Shown piece after piece: positions 24,401 to 36,400 of a DNA stretch of 64,000 nucleotides. Made by a program: the position numbers and the translations under genes. The DNA is from Capitulum mitella (taxonomy: Eukaryota; Arthropoda; Thecostraca; Pollicipedomorpha; Pollicipedidae), in the NCBI GenBank assembly GCA_030062745.1, contig CP099853.1, positions 1,116,001-1,180,000 of the forward strand. Direction: 5' to 3'. The notes beneath the pieces are model-generated. The model did not search any database, was not told where the DNA came from, and saw only the letters and a program-made list of their open reading frames with translations. Position 1 is the stretch's first letter, and the number at the start of each line of letters is the position of its first letter.

Positions 24401-27400
24401 CAAGTTAGCTGCACGCGGGTCTAATACCCTCATCGACTGCCATTACCATATCGCATCAAAGTACAGCGTCTGTGTGTTTGTGAACGGAGTGTAACGTACT
24501 TGAATTTCAGGCTGCGCACCAGGTATTGCCATATGTCCCCAAACAGGCCAGACACTTCCAGGTTGTCTTTTCCAGTGATGGTGCTGTACGGAAGGTCCTG
24601 AAACGGGACATTCTTTATGATAATACAGAGACGATAACGCCAGTCCCATTGCCAACCCGGATTCGCAATGGATGGCAACTGGTAAACATAAAACTGCCAC
24701 CGATCGAATGACCACTTACACTGCGCAATGGAAAGATAGATATCCAATCATGCTACGAAGCATGGCATGTCTAAAGACATTATGCCTACAGCACGCACAG
24801 TAGGTATCGCATACCATGCAAGGAACTTCTCAAAAGCTATTTCAGATGAAATGCTGCTTGATGACGTCGAACCCTTCCATGCAGAGACATCGGTGCAGTG
24901 GCTTTTTCAGCGACGTCGGGAGATGCACCTGCGTTCTTAGCGTACGCAAAAGTTTCACCTAGGCATACCATGCCAAGTATGCCATGCTCTCAAGACAGCT
25001 AGAAAGTTCTACTCTCATGCAAGTAAGGCAACCGGAACTCGTGCTGAGCAGAGCCTGTTACGTCCAGTCGGACCCTTGGATCCGATCGCGCAGTTCCTGG
25101 GAGCGGTTGATTGCTTGGCGCGGATGCGACACATCCATGTGGTAGTCAGTTTGCCACCCATCGACCAGTTGCCAGCTGCGATGCAGGATGGTTTTTTTTT
25201 TATTTATCGAGCACGGAGATGACTCGAACCCGTCTTGCTGCGACGGACAGACCAGCATTCCAGCACCTGGGCTGGACGGATAGACGAACATTCTACCGGC
25301 TGAGCTATCGATTACGGTTAATGATATTTAAAATAAAGTTCTGTGTTTTAAAAGGTCATGTTAGATTAATCTATACTCGTATGAGGGAGGAGGTTTCTAA
25401 AGTACCCTCCAGTTTTTTGCTTGCCGTTTCCAGACTTCTGGAGCAATTTGGCGGGCTTTCTTACTCATTCTTTCTATGCATTATGAGAAATTTCCATAAC
25501 TCTTTTTCCCAGGGACGCAGCCAGACCAAGGTTTTGAAAGACACCTCAGGCCTTTTTGGCAGTGTTCAACATAGAAAGAAAATGCCTGTCGAAAATCTGG
25601 TTTTTAAGAACTATATTTGAGTGCATAGGCAGATGTCGAGGCAAACAGCTAAAAACCTTTTGTTGACCTCATATTTTTTCACAAGGCCAGGTCAAGGCCA
25701 AACGGCAAAATGTGGTCAAATCCACAGTTTTTTTGTGGCTAATTTTCGGAAGGAAAAAAGGAGGACAAATGACTACTCGTGTTTCACGTTCCAGACCGTT
25801 ACCAGGTCGGGTCACGGAACTATGATCTAAAATGTCCGCGCGCATGCCTTGAATCGCGACGGCCATAAACAGGACATTGAGGAATGTGGCCAAATCAGAT
25901 GATCTGAATAGTTTCCATGCACTGTAAAATGAACCAAAGGCCATTTTGTGGCGATCTGAGGTCATTTAAGGTCAAGGGGCAAAAGCCTACCGGATAAAAA
26001 TGCGACCATGGCAGTTCTCCCTTTTTCATGCCCTTGTCACTGCCTATGGTAACACTGTACAAACACTGTGTTGTGATTTGTACGCCTTTAATATAAGATG
26101 ACCCGTACCAGCTAAAAATGTTTTTTTTGTCTTTTGTGCTAATTTAGTTCCGAAAATGAAAAGCCATCGCCCATTTTCTGAGTCGTACGAAGGTCTCTGA
26201 ATTTTCCGCATATTTGAAAGATATGGGCCCAGTAGAAAATTTTCATCGATTAATGCTCATCGATTAGCTCACGATTCATGCAAGCTACATCAAAATCGGC
26301 CAATAAACTTCGGGGTCATAACAAGTAAAAAAGTCCCGTTTCTGACCTTTCACCCCCTGTATTCTTCCTTTGGGAGATTTCAATTCTTTTTTAATGTAAT
26401 TCGCGTCGTGGCAAATCGACTGCAAATTTTGGACCGGTAGCTGTCGGAATACGGGAGGGGGGGGGTGAATAAGCCCCGTCCCCACCTTGGAAATGCGTTC
26501 ATGCGCTGTGGATACGGGAATATATTCAAAATAACTATATTAACTTGCACCAAAGCAGTCGTAAATTATATAATCAGCATTACGGTAAAACAGTCCCTTT
26601 TCCGAAAAGAAAAGACTGTATACACGTTCACTGACGAGAGGTCACTACGTCAGAGAATTCCTCCAGGCGCTCTTACCTCTATTGAGACCACCCTTAGCGT
26701 CAGACCGGACCAGTCGTCTCTCCTCTGGAAGATGGTCCTGTCGTCCCAGCGCACCATTCCGTCCACCGAGTTCCACTGGCCGAGATTTGAGCTCTTCATG
26801 GGGGTGTCAGGCCCCAGGTGGTACACTTCCACCAGGTCCACTTGGGTCACTCCACTACCCAGGCGAGATATTTCGGCGACGATCACCTGGTAATGTAGCC
26901 TGCAGTCAAGTGAAATGAACACCTACATCGCGTGAACCAAGTTTCTAAGGACAAACGGCTGATAAATACCAACCCTTTATCGAAATGCAGTATGAACTGC
27001 AAGCTGGGGAATAAGAGGGCCTGCCGGAAAACACCAAAACACAGTGCAGAGCTGAATATACTGATGTATATGTGTATAAATATACCTATACTACATATAT
27101 ATATATATATATAACATATTGTTTACCATTTGCGACATCAGCAGCAGTATCATGTACACAAACAAAAATGTTTTCCGAACACTACGATGTTCAAATACTT
27201 CCCGAGAATCTTTCACGTTGCGGTATCAAGGGCACATATGAATCAAAATAACTTCACTGCTGGTCGATTTGAATGTCGATCGAATGATGGAATCAATCGA
27301 TGTCATCCATGCTTACCTCGGTGTTCAAAGGAAAGAAATAGTGACGTAGTTTTTCTGTGATGGCTCCGTCGTCGCTCAGAATCAAGCAGGTGCCCCCAGT

Positions 27401-30400
27401 CCCCAGGACGCATTCAGTCTTTATCTGCGGACGAAAAAGGCAGTGCAGAACGAAACCGAAGCCTTTTTTTATTTCTTTGATGATTGTTTCAGTCAGTGAA
27501 ATGCCCTCTCCACGCCTTTTGTTGGTGCTCTGGTAACCGAGTGGTTGATATTAAATTATCCAACTTGAAACAAGTTAACCTAAAAAAACACACACACAAC
27601 TTCTGGCAAACCACTGCTTAGCTCATTTCCATTTCATTGTCTGAATATAACGTTCTCTCAACGGTATACTTTTTGGTATTTTAGAATGGTTCAACGCACT
27701 GATGACTCAGTAGCTGCAGTTTTTCAGCTAAAATATTTAGGTAAAATGACTAAGTAAATGTTGGACGCTTTTTAACTTCGTCAATTGGCAGCGAGCTTTC
27801 CCCTGGTTTATACCGTTTCTTTTAAAAACTTCCGTCGGTCACTTGGGCGTTTGGAAGGATGGAAGACCTGGGGATTGGGAGCCTCTCTAAACCTGGGAGG
27901 ATTAATGCTATACTGAGACAATTTCCTTACGCGCGGCGCCGCAGGGTTCGTGTCGAACTCTCCAAACCTGGCACGGCTGTCGGCACAGTCGGTCTCTTGG
28001 GCCGCTCAGCAGCCCAAAGGACCAGCGGCGTATGTGTGTAATACGCATACGGTGAAAGACATCAAAGAGGCCCAACAGGCCCTAAGTCGTCAGTGCGAGC
28101 GCTGCATACGACACAGTGCTGAACTGAAACCCTCGCGCCGCCTGCAAACGAGCTGTTTCGTGTTTCGCCGCGGGAACCGGAGGCCATCAGTGACGTCAGC
28201 GGCGGTCGTTCAGGGGCCAGGCGAAACGCCCGGCTACAGCGACCCATCAAGGGCGCCATAAAATGCCTCGCAAGTGGCTTTGTAGGCATAAATAGCTCTG
28301 CAGGTGCGATGGGCGATATAATCTGCACAGGGGCGGATTCAGGGTTTCGCCAGGGGGGGGGGGTGGTCAGTGCGGGGCCCCTTCCCGCCCCAAGTTTTTT
28401 GCTCTTTAGGTATGAAAAAATGCTGATCTGCTCTTGTCCAGGCTGAAATATTTCATGAAATTTTGCGTTTTTACCACATGAAATGACCGAAAGCATTCAA
28501 GAGCGTCACCTCATTTGAGAAAATTTTGCGTTTTGTTCCCCTACAAAGTGACCGAAATATGACAACAATGGCAACAGTTTAGGCGGCTGTATCCCTCCCT
28601 CTAACTGAAAGGTTTTGTTTGTTTCTGGTCCAGGAGCCCCTCTGCCCTCTCGTGACTTCTGCAGACTTTTTCGTTAACTTGTTGGGGTTTCGTGCCTTCT
28701 TCCGCGTCAGGGGCCCCTAGTGGTCTCAGGCTCCTTTTTCAGTTTCACGAGTCCCTCGGGACGTCTCAGACGCTCCTTTGGCAATTTCAAGTACACCGCG
28801 GGCAGTGTCATGGGCCCATCTGGCAGTTCCAGGGAATTCAACCCGGCACTGCTTGGCGTGTTTTTGTACCTGCGACCGCCAGGTGGAGTCAAAAAAGGGC
28901 ACCCCCTGTTTTCTCAAGATGAAACCGTCGGACCTGAACCGATCTAACGTCAACGACAGCCCTGCGTCTTGCGTTTAATAAAATGCTATGTTAACCCAGG
29001 TTACGTGACTGATGATGTCACAGATCACGTAAAACGCTTATCACGATGTAGGAAAAGCAAACACTGGTTCGTACATCATGTCATAAGCAACATTGGTCTT
29101 AGAGCCTTCCGTTGGGTATCAAACGAAAGATCACGATCTTCTGCACCAGAAAAATATCAAAATGTTAAAAAGATTTCGGGTCAAGGTCAACCTAGATTAG
29201 ATGAAATACTGGTCTTACTTTGTGTGTCAAAGATCGATACTCACTCGCAGCCCTTTTGATCTACGTGGCAAAAGGAACGAAGTGAAGCATTCTTATGATC
29301 AGTTTTGCATTATCTGTTTTTCATCCACACAAGGTCAGTCTAGGTCAGGCCAGATAAAGCTGCATTGCTCTTTCTGAAAAAGAGCAATTATTTCGCCCTG
29401 GGATTCTTAACTGCGTCAAATGCAGAACTGAAATGACATCTCGTGATAATTAAATCTGCTCTGTCTGCTCTTGATCGTCAAGGTCAAACCAGACTACTAC
29501 AGATAGTCATTTTTTTCTGATTAGGAATAATAATTGCTCTTTGCTGCTACTGAACAAACTTCCACAGCCAATATTATATTTCATTTCGTTTTGATATCTA
29601 CCCATGACGTGACCTCACATCACCTCACGTTGCATTTGGTTAAGTTTGCTACGAGGTGCATATAAATTTACTTCTCTAGCTTGAACGATGGGGAAGGTCA
29701 GCTACTTCTAACATCCTCAATGCAACAGTCCAATGTCATGGCGCATGTGACCTGATATGACCTCTAATGTTGACGTGCCACGGTTGCATATCCTTTTGGG
29801 GACCGTTTCATATGTAAATCCAAATAATACATGCATTACATTGGCCAATATTATAAAAAAACATGTTTCCACACCGCCAGAGGAGGTTAAAGCAAAAGCA
29901 CTTATGACGTAACATCCCCATAATCTGGCCTTGCATGAAAATGCTTTTGATGTCAAAATATGTACAACTGATTCACGAATAGATACTAACAAGTTGGTTG
30001 GGCTGGCGCTAACGGTTAAGAAGTTATTCACGAAAAAATCGAGTGGGGTGCCATCTTTGACACCTCCCCAAGCGGTGCCTGTTTAAACGATCTCGAGGTT
30101 CTTCCTGTCGAACTTGGAAATTTTTTTACCGTCTAAGAAGCCCCTCAGACTGTCACAATAACCGTATACAAGCCCTTGTCCTCGGTCTTGTCATGACCGA
30201 GGCGCCTCTGGCAATGCTCTAGGTCCTTTGGCCGTTTAAGGAGCTGTCTAGACGTGTCAAGGCTTAGCAGTTTCGGGGGCCCATCTGGTAGTTTCAGGGG
30301 CCTCTGTTGCTAAAGACTACTAATTAGCAGCCTCAAAGGCCGCTCTCTAGCAGTCTCAATGGACCCCCTTTTGTCGCTTCGTGCCGTCTCTGCGGAACAT

Positions 30401-33400
30401 TCTTTTCGTCTTGTGGCCCTCCGGCACTTACAAAAAATATGTTACCGATTTCAGAACCCCAGAACAGTATCATGGGCCCTCTGAACGTCTCCGTTAGTCT
30501 CCATGGCTGTATCAGGGGGCCACACTCTGGGGCCTTCTGGTCGTCCAGGGCCCGCATGCCGTCCCAGAGACCATCTTACCGCCTTTGCCTCGCAGGGGCC
30601 CTCCGACCGTTCTGGCCGTCTCAGGCACCATCTGCCGTCTAGGGGCCGACCTTGCCGTCTCAGGACCCACCTTGCCGGGTCCTCTGACTGCATGGCTGAC
30701 GGTATCAAGAACCCCTCAGGTTTTCAAGAAGACCAGTGTAGTCCATTTCAGGTCCCTCTTGAGGCTGAGAGGGTCACTGACGAATCTAAGTTCAGGAGGC
30801 CCCTCTGGCTGGCCAGGGTCTCCTTATGCCGTGCTAGGCATCCTCTTAAGTTCCTTCTGCCTCAGGGGCCTCTCTGGCACTTTAAATAGTCCCATGGCCC
30901 TTTGCCGTGTTGGGGCCTCTCTTGTGGTCCCAGGGACCCTTAGGGAGTTTCAGGGGCCTTTCTTTCAATCTTAGGGGCCATCTTGCCGTCGTAGGGTCTC
31001 GTGAACCCTCCTGGAGGCCCTCTGACTGTGTCAAGAACCTTCAGCTTTTCACACAGGTCTGTGAAACCCATTCGGGGCTCCATGGCATTCCAGCGGTCCC
31101 CATGTCGTCCTAGGGACTCAGTCCTCATTTTGACCGTCTCAGGGGTCCTGCGATCCTTCTGGCGGTCTCAGGGGCAATGTGCCGTTTAGGGGCGTTGCTG
31201 TGGTCTCAGGGGCCCTTTGGGCACTTCAGGGGCCCTGCTATGTGTCTCAGGGGTCATCTAACCCTTCCAGCTACATCAAGAACCTGCCACGTTTTCTCAG
31301 AGGCCTCGTGAAGCTCATACGGAGCCAGGGTCTCTCGGGCCTGGGGGGGGACGATCGCCCCCATCGTCCCCCAGATCCGCGCCTGTATCTGATGTGTTGG
31401 AATCGTAGATACCAACGAAAGCCGTCAAACGCTCAGCTTAACCGAAAACACTTGACGAAAACAAATGGACATCTCACGCATTTTGCACGCAACGTCGTGT
31501 ATCGTGGCGACGTGGCATTGTGTATCGGATTAAACTTGGATTCTTAATGTGTAGATTTAATAGATCTGCGTGTAGTGAATGAATAAATGACACACGGAAA
31601 TCACTCTCTTCATCGGAATGGACATCGTTTGGTATGACGTAGTGGCGAGATTAATGTTAATAGCACATGCGGCACGACAACGACCTGTGCGTTCCCAGGT
31701 CTGGAACAGAAATTGGTAAGCGGTGTTTTTTTCTGCCAAGAAGTTGCCCAGGGTAATTATTTACCTTCCGGACTATAGCGGTTTGCAGTGCCATCTTTCA
31801 CACGCGTACTGAAACGACATCTGTCTGTCCGGACATTTTGTCATTGACAGATATGGATCTGTGGCGATTTGTTCCTGTGTCTTGCCGATGTGGGTGCTCG
31901 TTTGTACGCATTCATTTTCTAGACAGTCGCCTCATGTTGTCATGTCAACAGCTGTTGTAGCATCATTTTGGAAAGACGTGTTTTGCGGCAGTCTGCCGAC
32001 TTTCAGTTTTTTACCCTTCCACCACGTTTACTTTCGCTGTTGTCTGTGTCAGCTTAATGGAAAATGTTTGGTATTTTGGAATATGTTTTGACGCATATAA
32101 AGATGGGAAGCTTCTGCATGCGACGGAATGTTGGGTATTTCTCAAGACAGTTCGTGTTTTTTTCTTAACCAACTTAGATTTTGCGCTGATTACCACATTT
32201 TCATTGTTGACTTTCTCGTGTATTCTTATTGCGTGCTAAGCCAAATGTTTCGAAAAACAAACGACTAACCGAAGTATTTGAAGCACCACGACCATCCATC
32301 ACCTCATGTAATTACCGACTGTTGCTTTCACCCAGCCCTTACTCTTTCCGGTCCTTTTCTAATTCCTAAACGGACGTATTGAGCCCCTGGCTACAGCTCC
32401 CAGACGGCTTTTCCTGAGCCACTAAGCCCTCCTCCCGCCTACCCAAGAAACCTCACACTCTTCGCTGTTCCTGCCCACATTGTTCATTCTCTTCCACCCC
32501 CTACTGTTTCCACCTGTCGTTTTCATTGCGGCGTTGCGAATAGCCTCGATGTCCGGAGGATGTGCTGTATGTTAAAAAATAAATGTTTTTATTTATATGA
32601 CGTTGGGCTAGAATAGCCAGAAGTCCTTTATGGACAGCCCTAAGGAACATCTATGTCTATCTGAGAACAATACAAAGCTAAGAGCATTGATAAACATTTA
32701 ATAAAATTGTGGTTATATTCCACATATTATATTCTGTATTGAATATTCCGTATCGTACATGACATATTACAAGATATGTTACATGTGTGATATGTTAACA
32801 GCCTAAAATACAACTATAAATAATCGTTATTACCATTAATCATGGAAAACGTTACTGCCATTTGCCAAAACCACACTGTGGTGAACTTTTCAGCAGAGGA
32901 GAAACTAGCGAAAAAGGACGTATGAGCGAAACCCTAAACGCGGATAATCTGGATTCCTGAATGCATGTCTGCTTGGGATCGAAATATTTCTCGCGATATA
33001 CTGTGAGAACAGGGGCAAATGAAGTACCAAATTCTGCGCTGTTGATTCCCTTACAGTTAAGTATGTTTTACGAAAAAACTTGACACTTGCCAGCTAGAGG
33101 CCAGAGTTCCCGCATTGTTTTATAATGCAGGAGTAAAATGTTGAGGTAAGCGGGCCTTAAGCGCTGTTGGTCTCGAAATGTCGATTTTATGGATTTCAAA
33201 ACCGATAATTTCACGAATTTCGAACAAAACGCATCAATGGTGGTCTTCTTCATGGCGTGGATGAACTCCATGCAGATGTTGGACACCTTGCTCAAACAGC
33301 AGTGTTCACTAACTGTAGCGAGAGCGGCAATACCAGTGTATTGGTAGGTGTTCTCATTATGCAAAGTTTCATTTGAACCGGTGTGGGGGAGGGGCATAAG

Positions 33401-36400
33401 GGCTTTGGAGAGTTCCCGCAAAACTGAAGGCGGCTTAGGTGTCCACCAGCACACGCGCTGAATCTGCAGGCGTCTCGTCTCACCTTGTCCAGAAATTCCA
33501 CGCTGCCGTCATCGTCCGTGAGTATCACGTGACACGTGCGTTCGATACTGGAGTGGGCCGGCCTGCCCGCGGCTGGAGACGCGGTCGAGATGTTGACCAC
33601 CGAGAAGTAGGAGCCGTGCCGCTGCTGCACCTCCCGAATCAGAGGAATGTCCAGCCGAACCGCTGCCTCTGCGGCCAACAGCGCCAGCTGACACACCGAG
33701 CCCGGTGCACGCATTTTCTGGCTCTGGAGGGAAAGGCAGGGGGAGGGGGCAAAAGCAGCTGCACACGCGATAAAATGCGATCCTTTGCGGGGGATTGTCA
33801 GTTGCCAATTGCCTGGCGCACAGTGTTTCAGAACATCTTTAATAGCCAAGGGAGACGTTAATCTTATTTATCTGCATGGAAAATGACCAAACAAACCGCA
33901 AAACAAAGTCACCACAGGACGACTTTCAGAACAAACCTCTCCATTGCCAGATAGGCACGTGCAAAATAAGGCAGCCAATGGATAATGTTGTCGCACAATG
34001 ATTAGGCATGGCACCATTGTTATGCAGGGGTTGACGCTGCTGTAAAAAGTGACAATGTGAAGATAAGCAATACCCCGCTGTGCGGAATCACTGTCCTCGT
34101 AACTCACATGGCAAGAAATTTCGCGAATCCCTTCCGCAAAGGTCACGATAAGCGCACCAGCTTGCACGAACATTCGGCGAAGCCGGAACGAAAAAAACCC
34201 ACACCCGTCCCTGGAGAAACGGACGGATCTTTCGAAGTTAGCTAGTTGCGACAAAGGCCGACAACCTATTGATTCTTTCGTTAACCAGCAAAAAAATACG
34301 CTGAGCATCTTGCAACGACGATGACGCTTTCTGGAGACTACTAAATTTGCAACCGCTGGACACTGAATCATTTTCTCTGTGGAACACAGATTTAACTCGG
34401 CACCGACTGGCGTGTTTTTGTACCCGCAACCGTCTGGGGGTGTTAAAAAGGGCGCGCCCTGCTATCTCAGGCTCTAGCTGTCGCATCGGAACTGGTCTAC
34501 CACCAGTCGATAGTCCTGAGTCTTGCGATTCAGAAAATACTACGTTAGCCCTGGTCACGTGACTGATGACGTCACAAGTGACGTAAAACGCATAACACGA
34601 CTTTGGAAAAACTGATATCGGTTCGTACCTCATATCATCGGTAACAGTGGTCTTAGAGCCTTCAATTGGGTATCAAAAGACAGGTCATGATCGTCCGCAT
34701 CAAATGCATGACAAAATGACGAAAAATGCCGCATCAGGGTCAGCCTAGGTCAGGCGAGACATTGGTCTTACTTTACATGCCAAAGATCAATGCTTACTCG
34801 CAGCCCTTTTGATCTACGTGACGAAAAGAATGAAAGTGAAACCTTCTTATGATCAGTTTTGCACTACTCGCGTTCCATCCAGTCAAGGTCAGTATGAGTC
34901 AGGTCAGACAAGATTGCATTACTCTTCCTGACGAAGAGCAGACATTACTCGCTGCGGTTCTGACTGCGTCAGGTACAGAAATGAAACGACATCTCGTGAT
35001 AATTAAATATGCTCGTCTGCTCTTTAGCAGGTCAAGATCAAGCCAGGTCGGGAAAAATAGTCGTTTTTCTTTTTCTGACAACGAACAACAATTGCTGTCT
35101 GCTGCTACTGGGCGATCTTCCACAAACAATGTTTCAGTTCATCTAGTTTTGACATTTACCTATGACGTGACCTGACATGACCTCACGTTGCATTTGGTGG
35201 ACTTTGCTAAGAAACGCATATGGATTTGCTTGTCTAGCTTGAACGATGGGGAAGGTCAGCGGCAACGACTTCTATCAACCACAGTGCGAATCAGTCCAAT
35301 TGCCATCTACCCTTTTGGGGACCGTTTCCTATGCAAATCGAAATTATCCATGCAAAATACTCGCAAATATTATCTAAAAAAGGAAGCATGTTCGCGCAGC
35401 CACCCGAAGAAGTAAAAACAAGCATGCAATGGTTTATTTATGACCTTATATCTCTATCACCTGACCTAGCTTGAAAATGGTTTTGATGTCAAAATATGTC
35501 GAATTGATTGTTGAACAGGTACTGAAAATTTGACTACGCTGACTAACGGTTCAAAAGTTAGTGAGGAACAACTGAGGGGCTTGCCCTATTTGGCTCTCCT
35601 CAGTCGGTGCCGGATTAGATATTACGCATTTGTGTTTTTGATGCCGTAGATTGCAACCTCTTTCTTCCACATAACTACTCCGAAAGTCAAGTTTTCGTTT
35701 TAGGTTGTTCACGGGTGTTTTTTGAACCGGTCAGTAAAGACAGAGAATGATCTCGAGGGCGCTCATGAAATTGTTTCTGCGTTTCCTTTGGATCCTACTA
35801 CGTGTAAGGTATATGGGATTTTGCAATGTGCGCGCGTGCATTGCCCCGCAAAAGAATCTGATGAGATCCCAATTTTCTCCATTGGCGAAGGGAGATTTTC
35901 ACAATCGGCTAAAATCTCCCAAAAACTCTTAGTCACTCACAGACATATAATGGCACAGTGAAGACAACTAGTGCAAACGGGTCGTCAAATGACGTTCTGC
36001 ATTCCAGTCTCGCGCGGTTTGCAGTCCAGTCCCTTAAAATCGACCGGCAGCAAAATGCCTGACTCGCTGGCATATTTTCATATAATTCAATGCCAGACCC
36101 CTAAGTGAATGACGTGATGCAGACAGCAAGCAGTCAGGGCCCTTCCTCTATCCACTGCGTCGGTTCTTCGTTCCCGGGGTTTGAGACGCAGCATTTTTAT
36201 TGGGCGTGGGGTGAGAAACATCTGACAATTGCTGAAAATACTCTATTTCTTTTTGTTTTGTTTTGTTAAGATTCTGCTCAGGAATCCTCAGTCCCTTCTG
36301 ATGAACACTCAAGAGCAAATTGCAACCTAAAACCTTCACGGTGGGCAAATCATATGTCCCACAGCACTGGCTGCCAACAGATATTCCTCAGGCGCAAGCA

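Noticed and set aside
25221..25307. Functional tRNA gene
   Set aside because: A and B boxes are present, but the spacing is too long, the arms are duplicated and an A-rich tail follows, so it is a SINE.
28692..28978. Overlapping small open frames on both strands
   Set aside because: They lie in the degenerate GTCTCAGGGGCCC repeat and the end of the 1.2-kb element.
33070..33300. Exon-like minus frame (VSNICMEFIHAMKKTTIDAF) in gene A intron 3
   Set aside because: Flanking exons already join in phase 0, no good acceptor or donor fits, and no counterpart was found in gene B.
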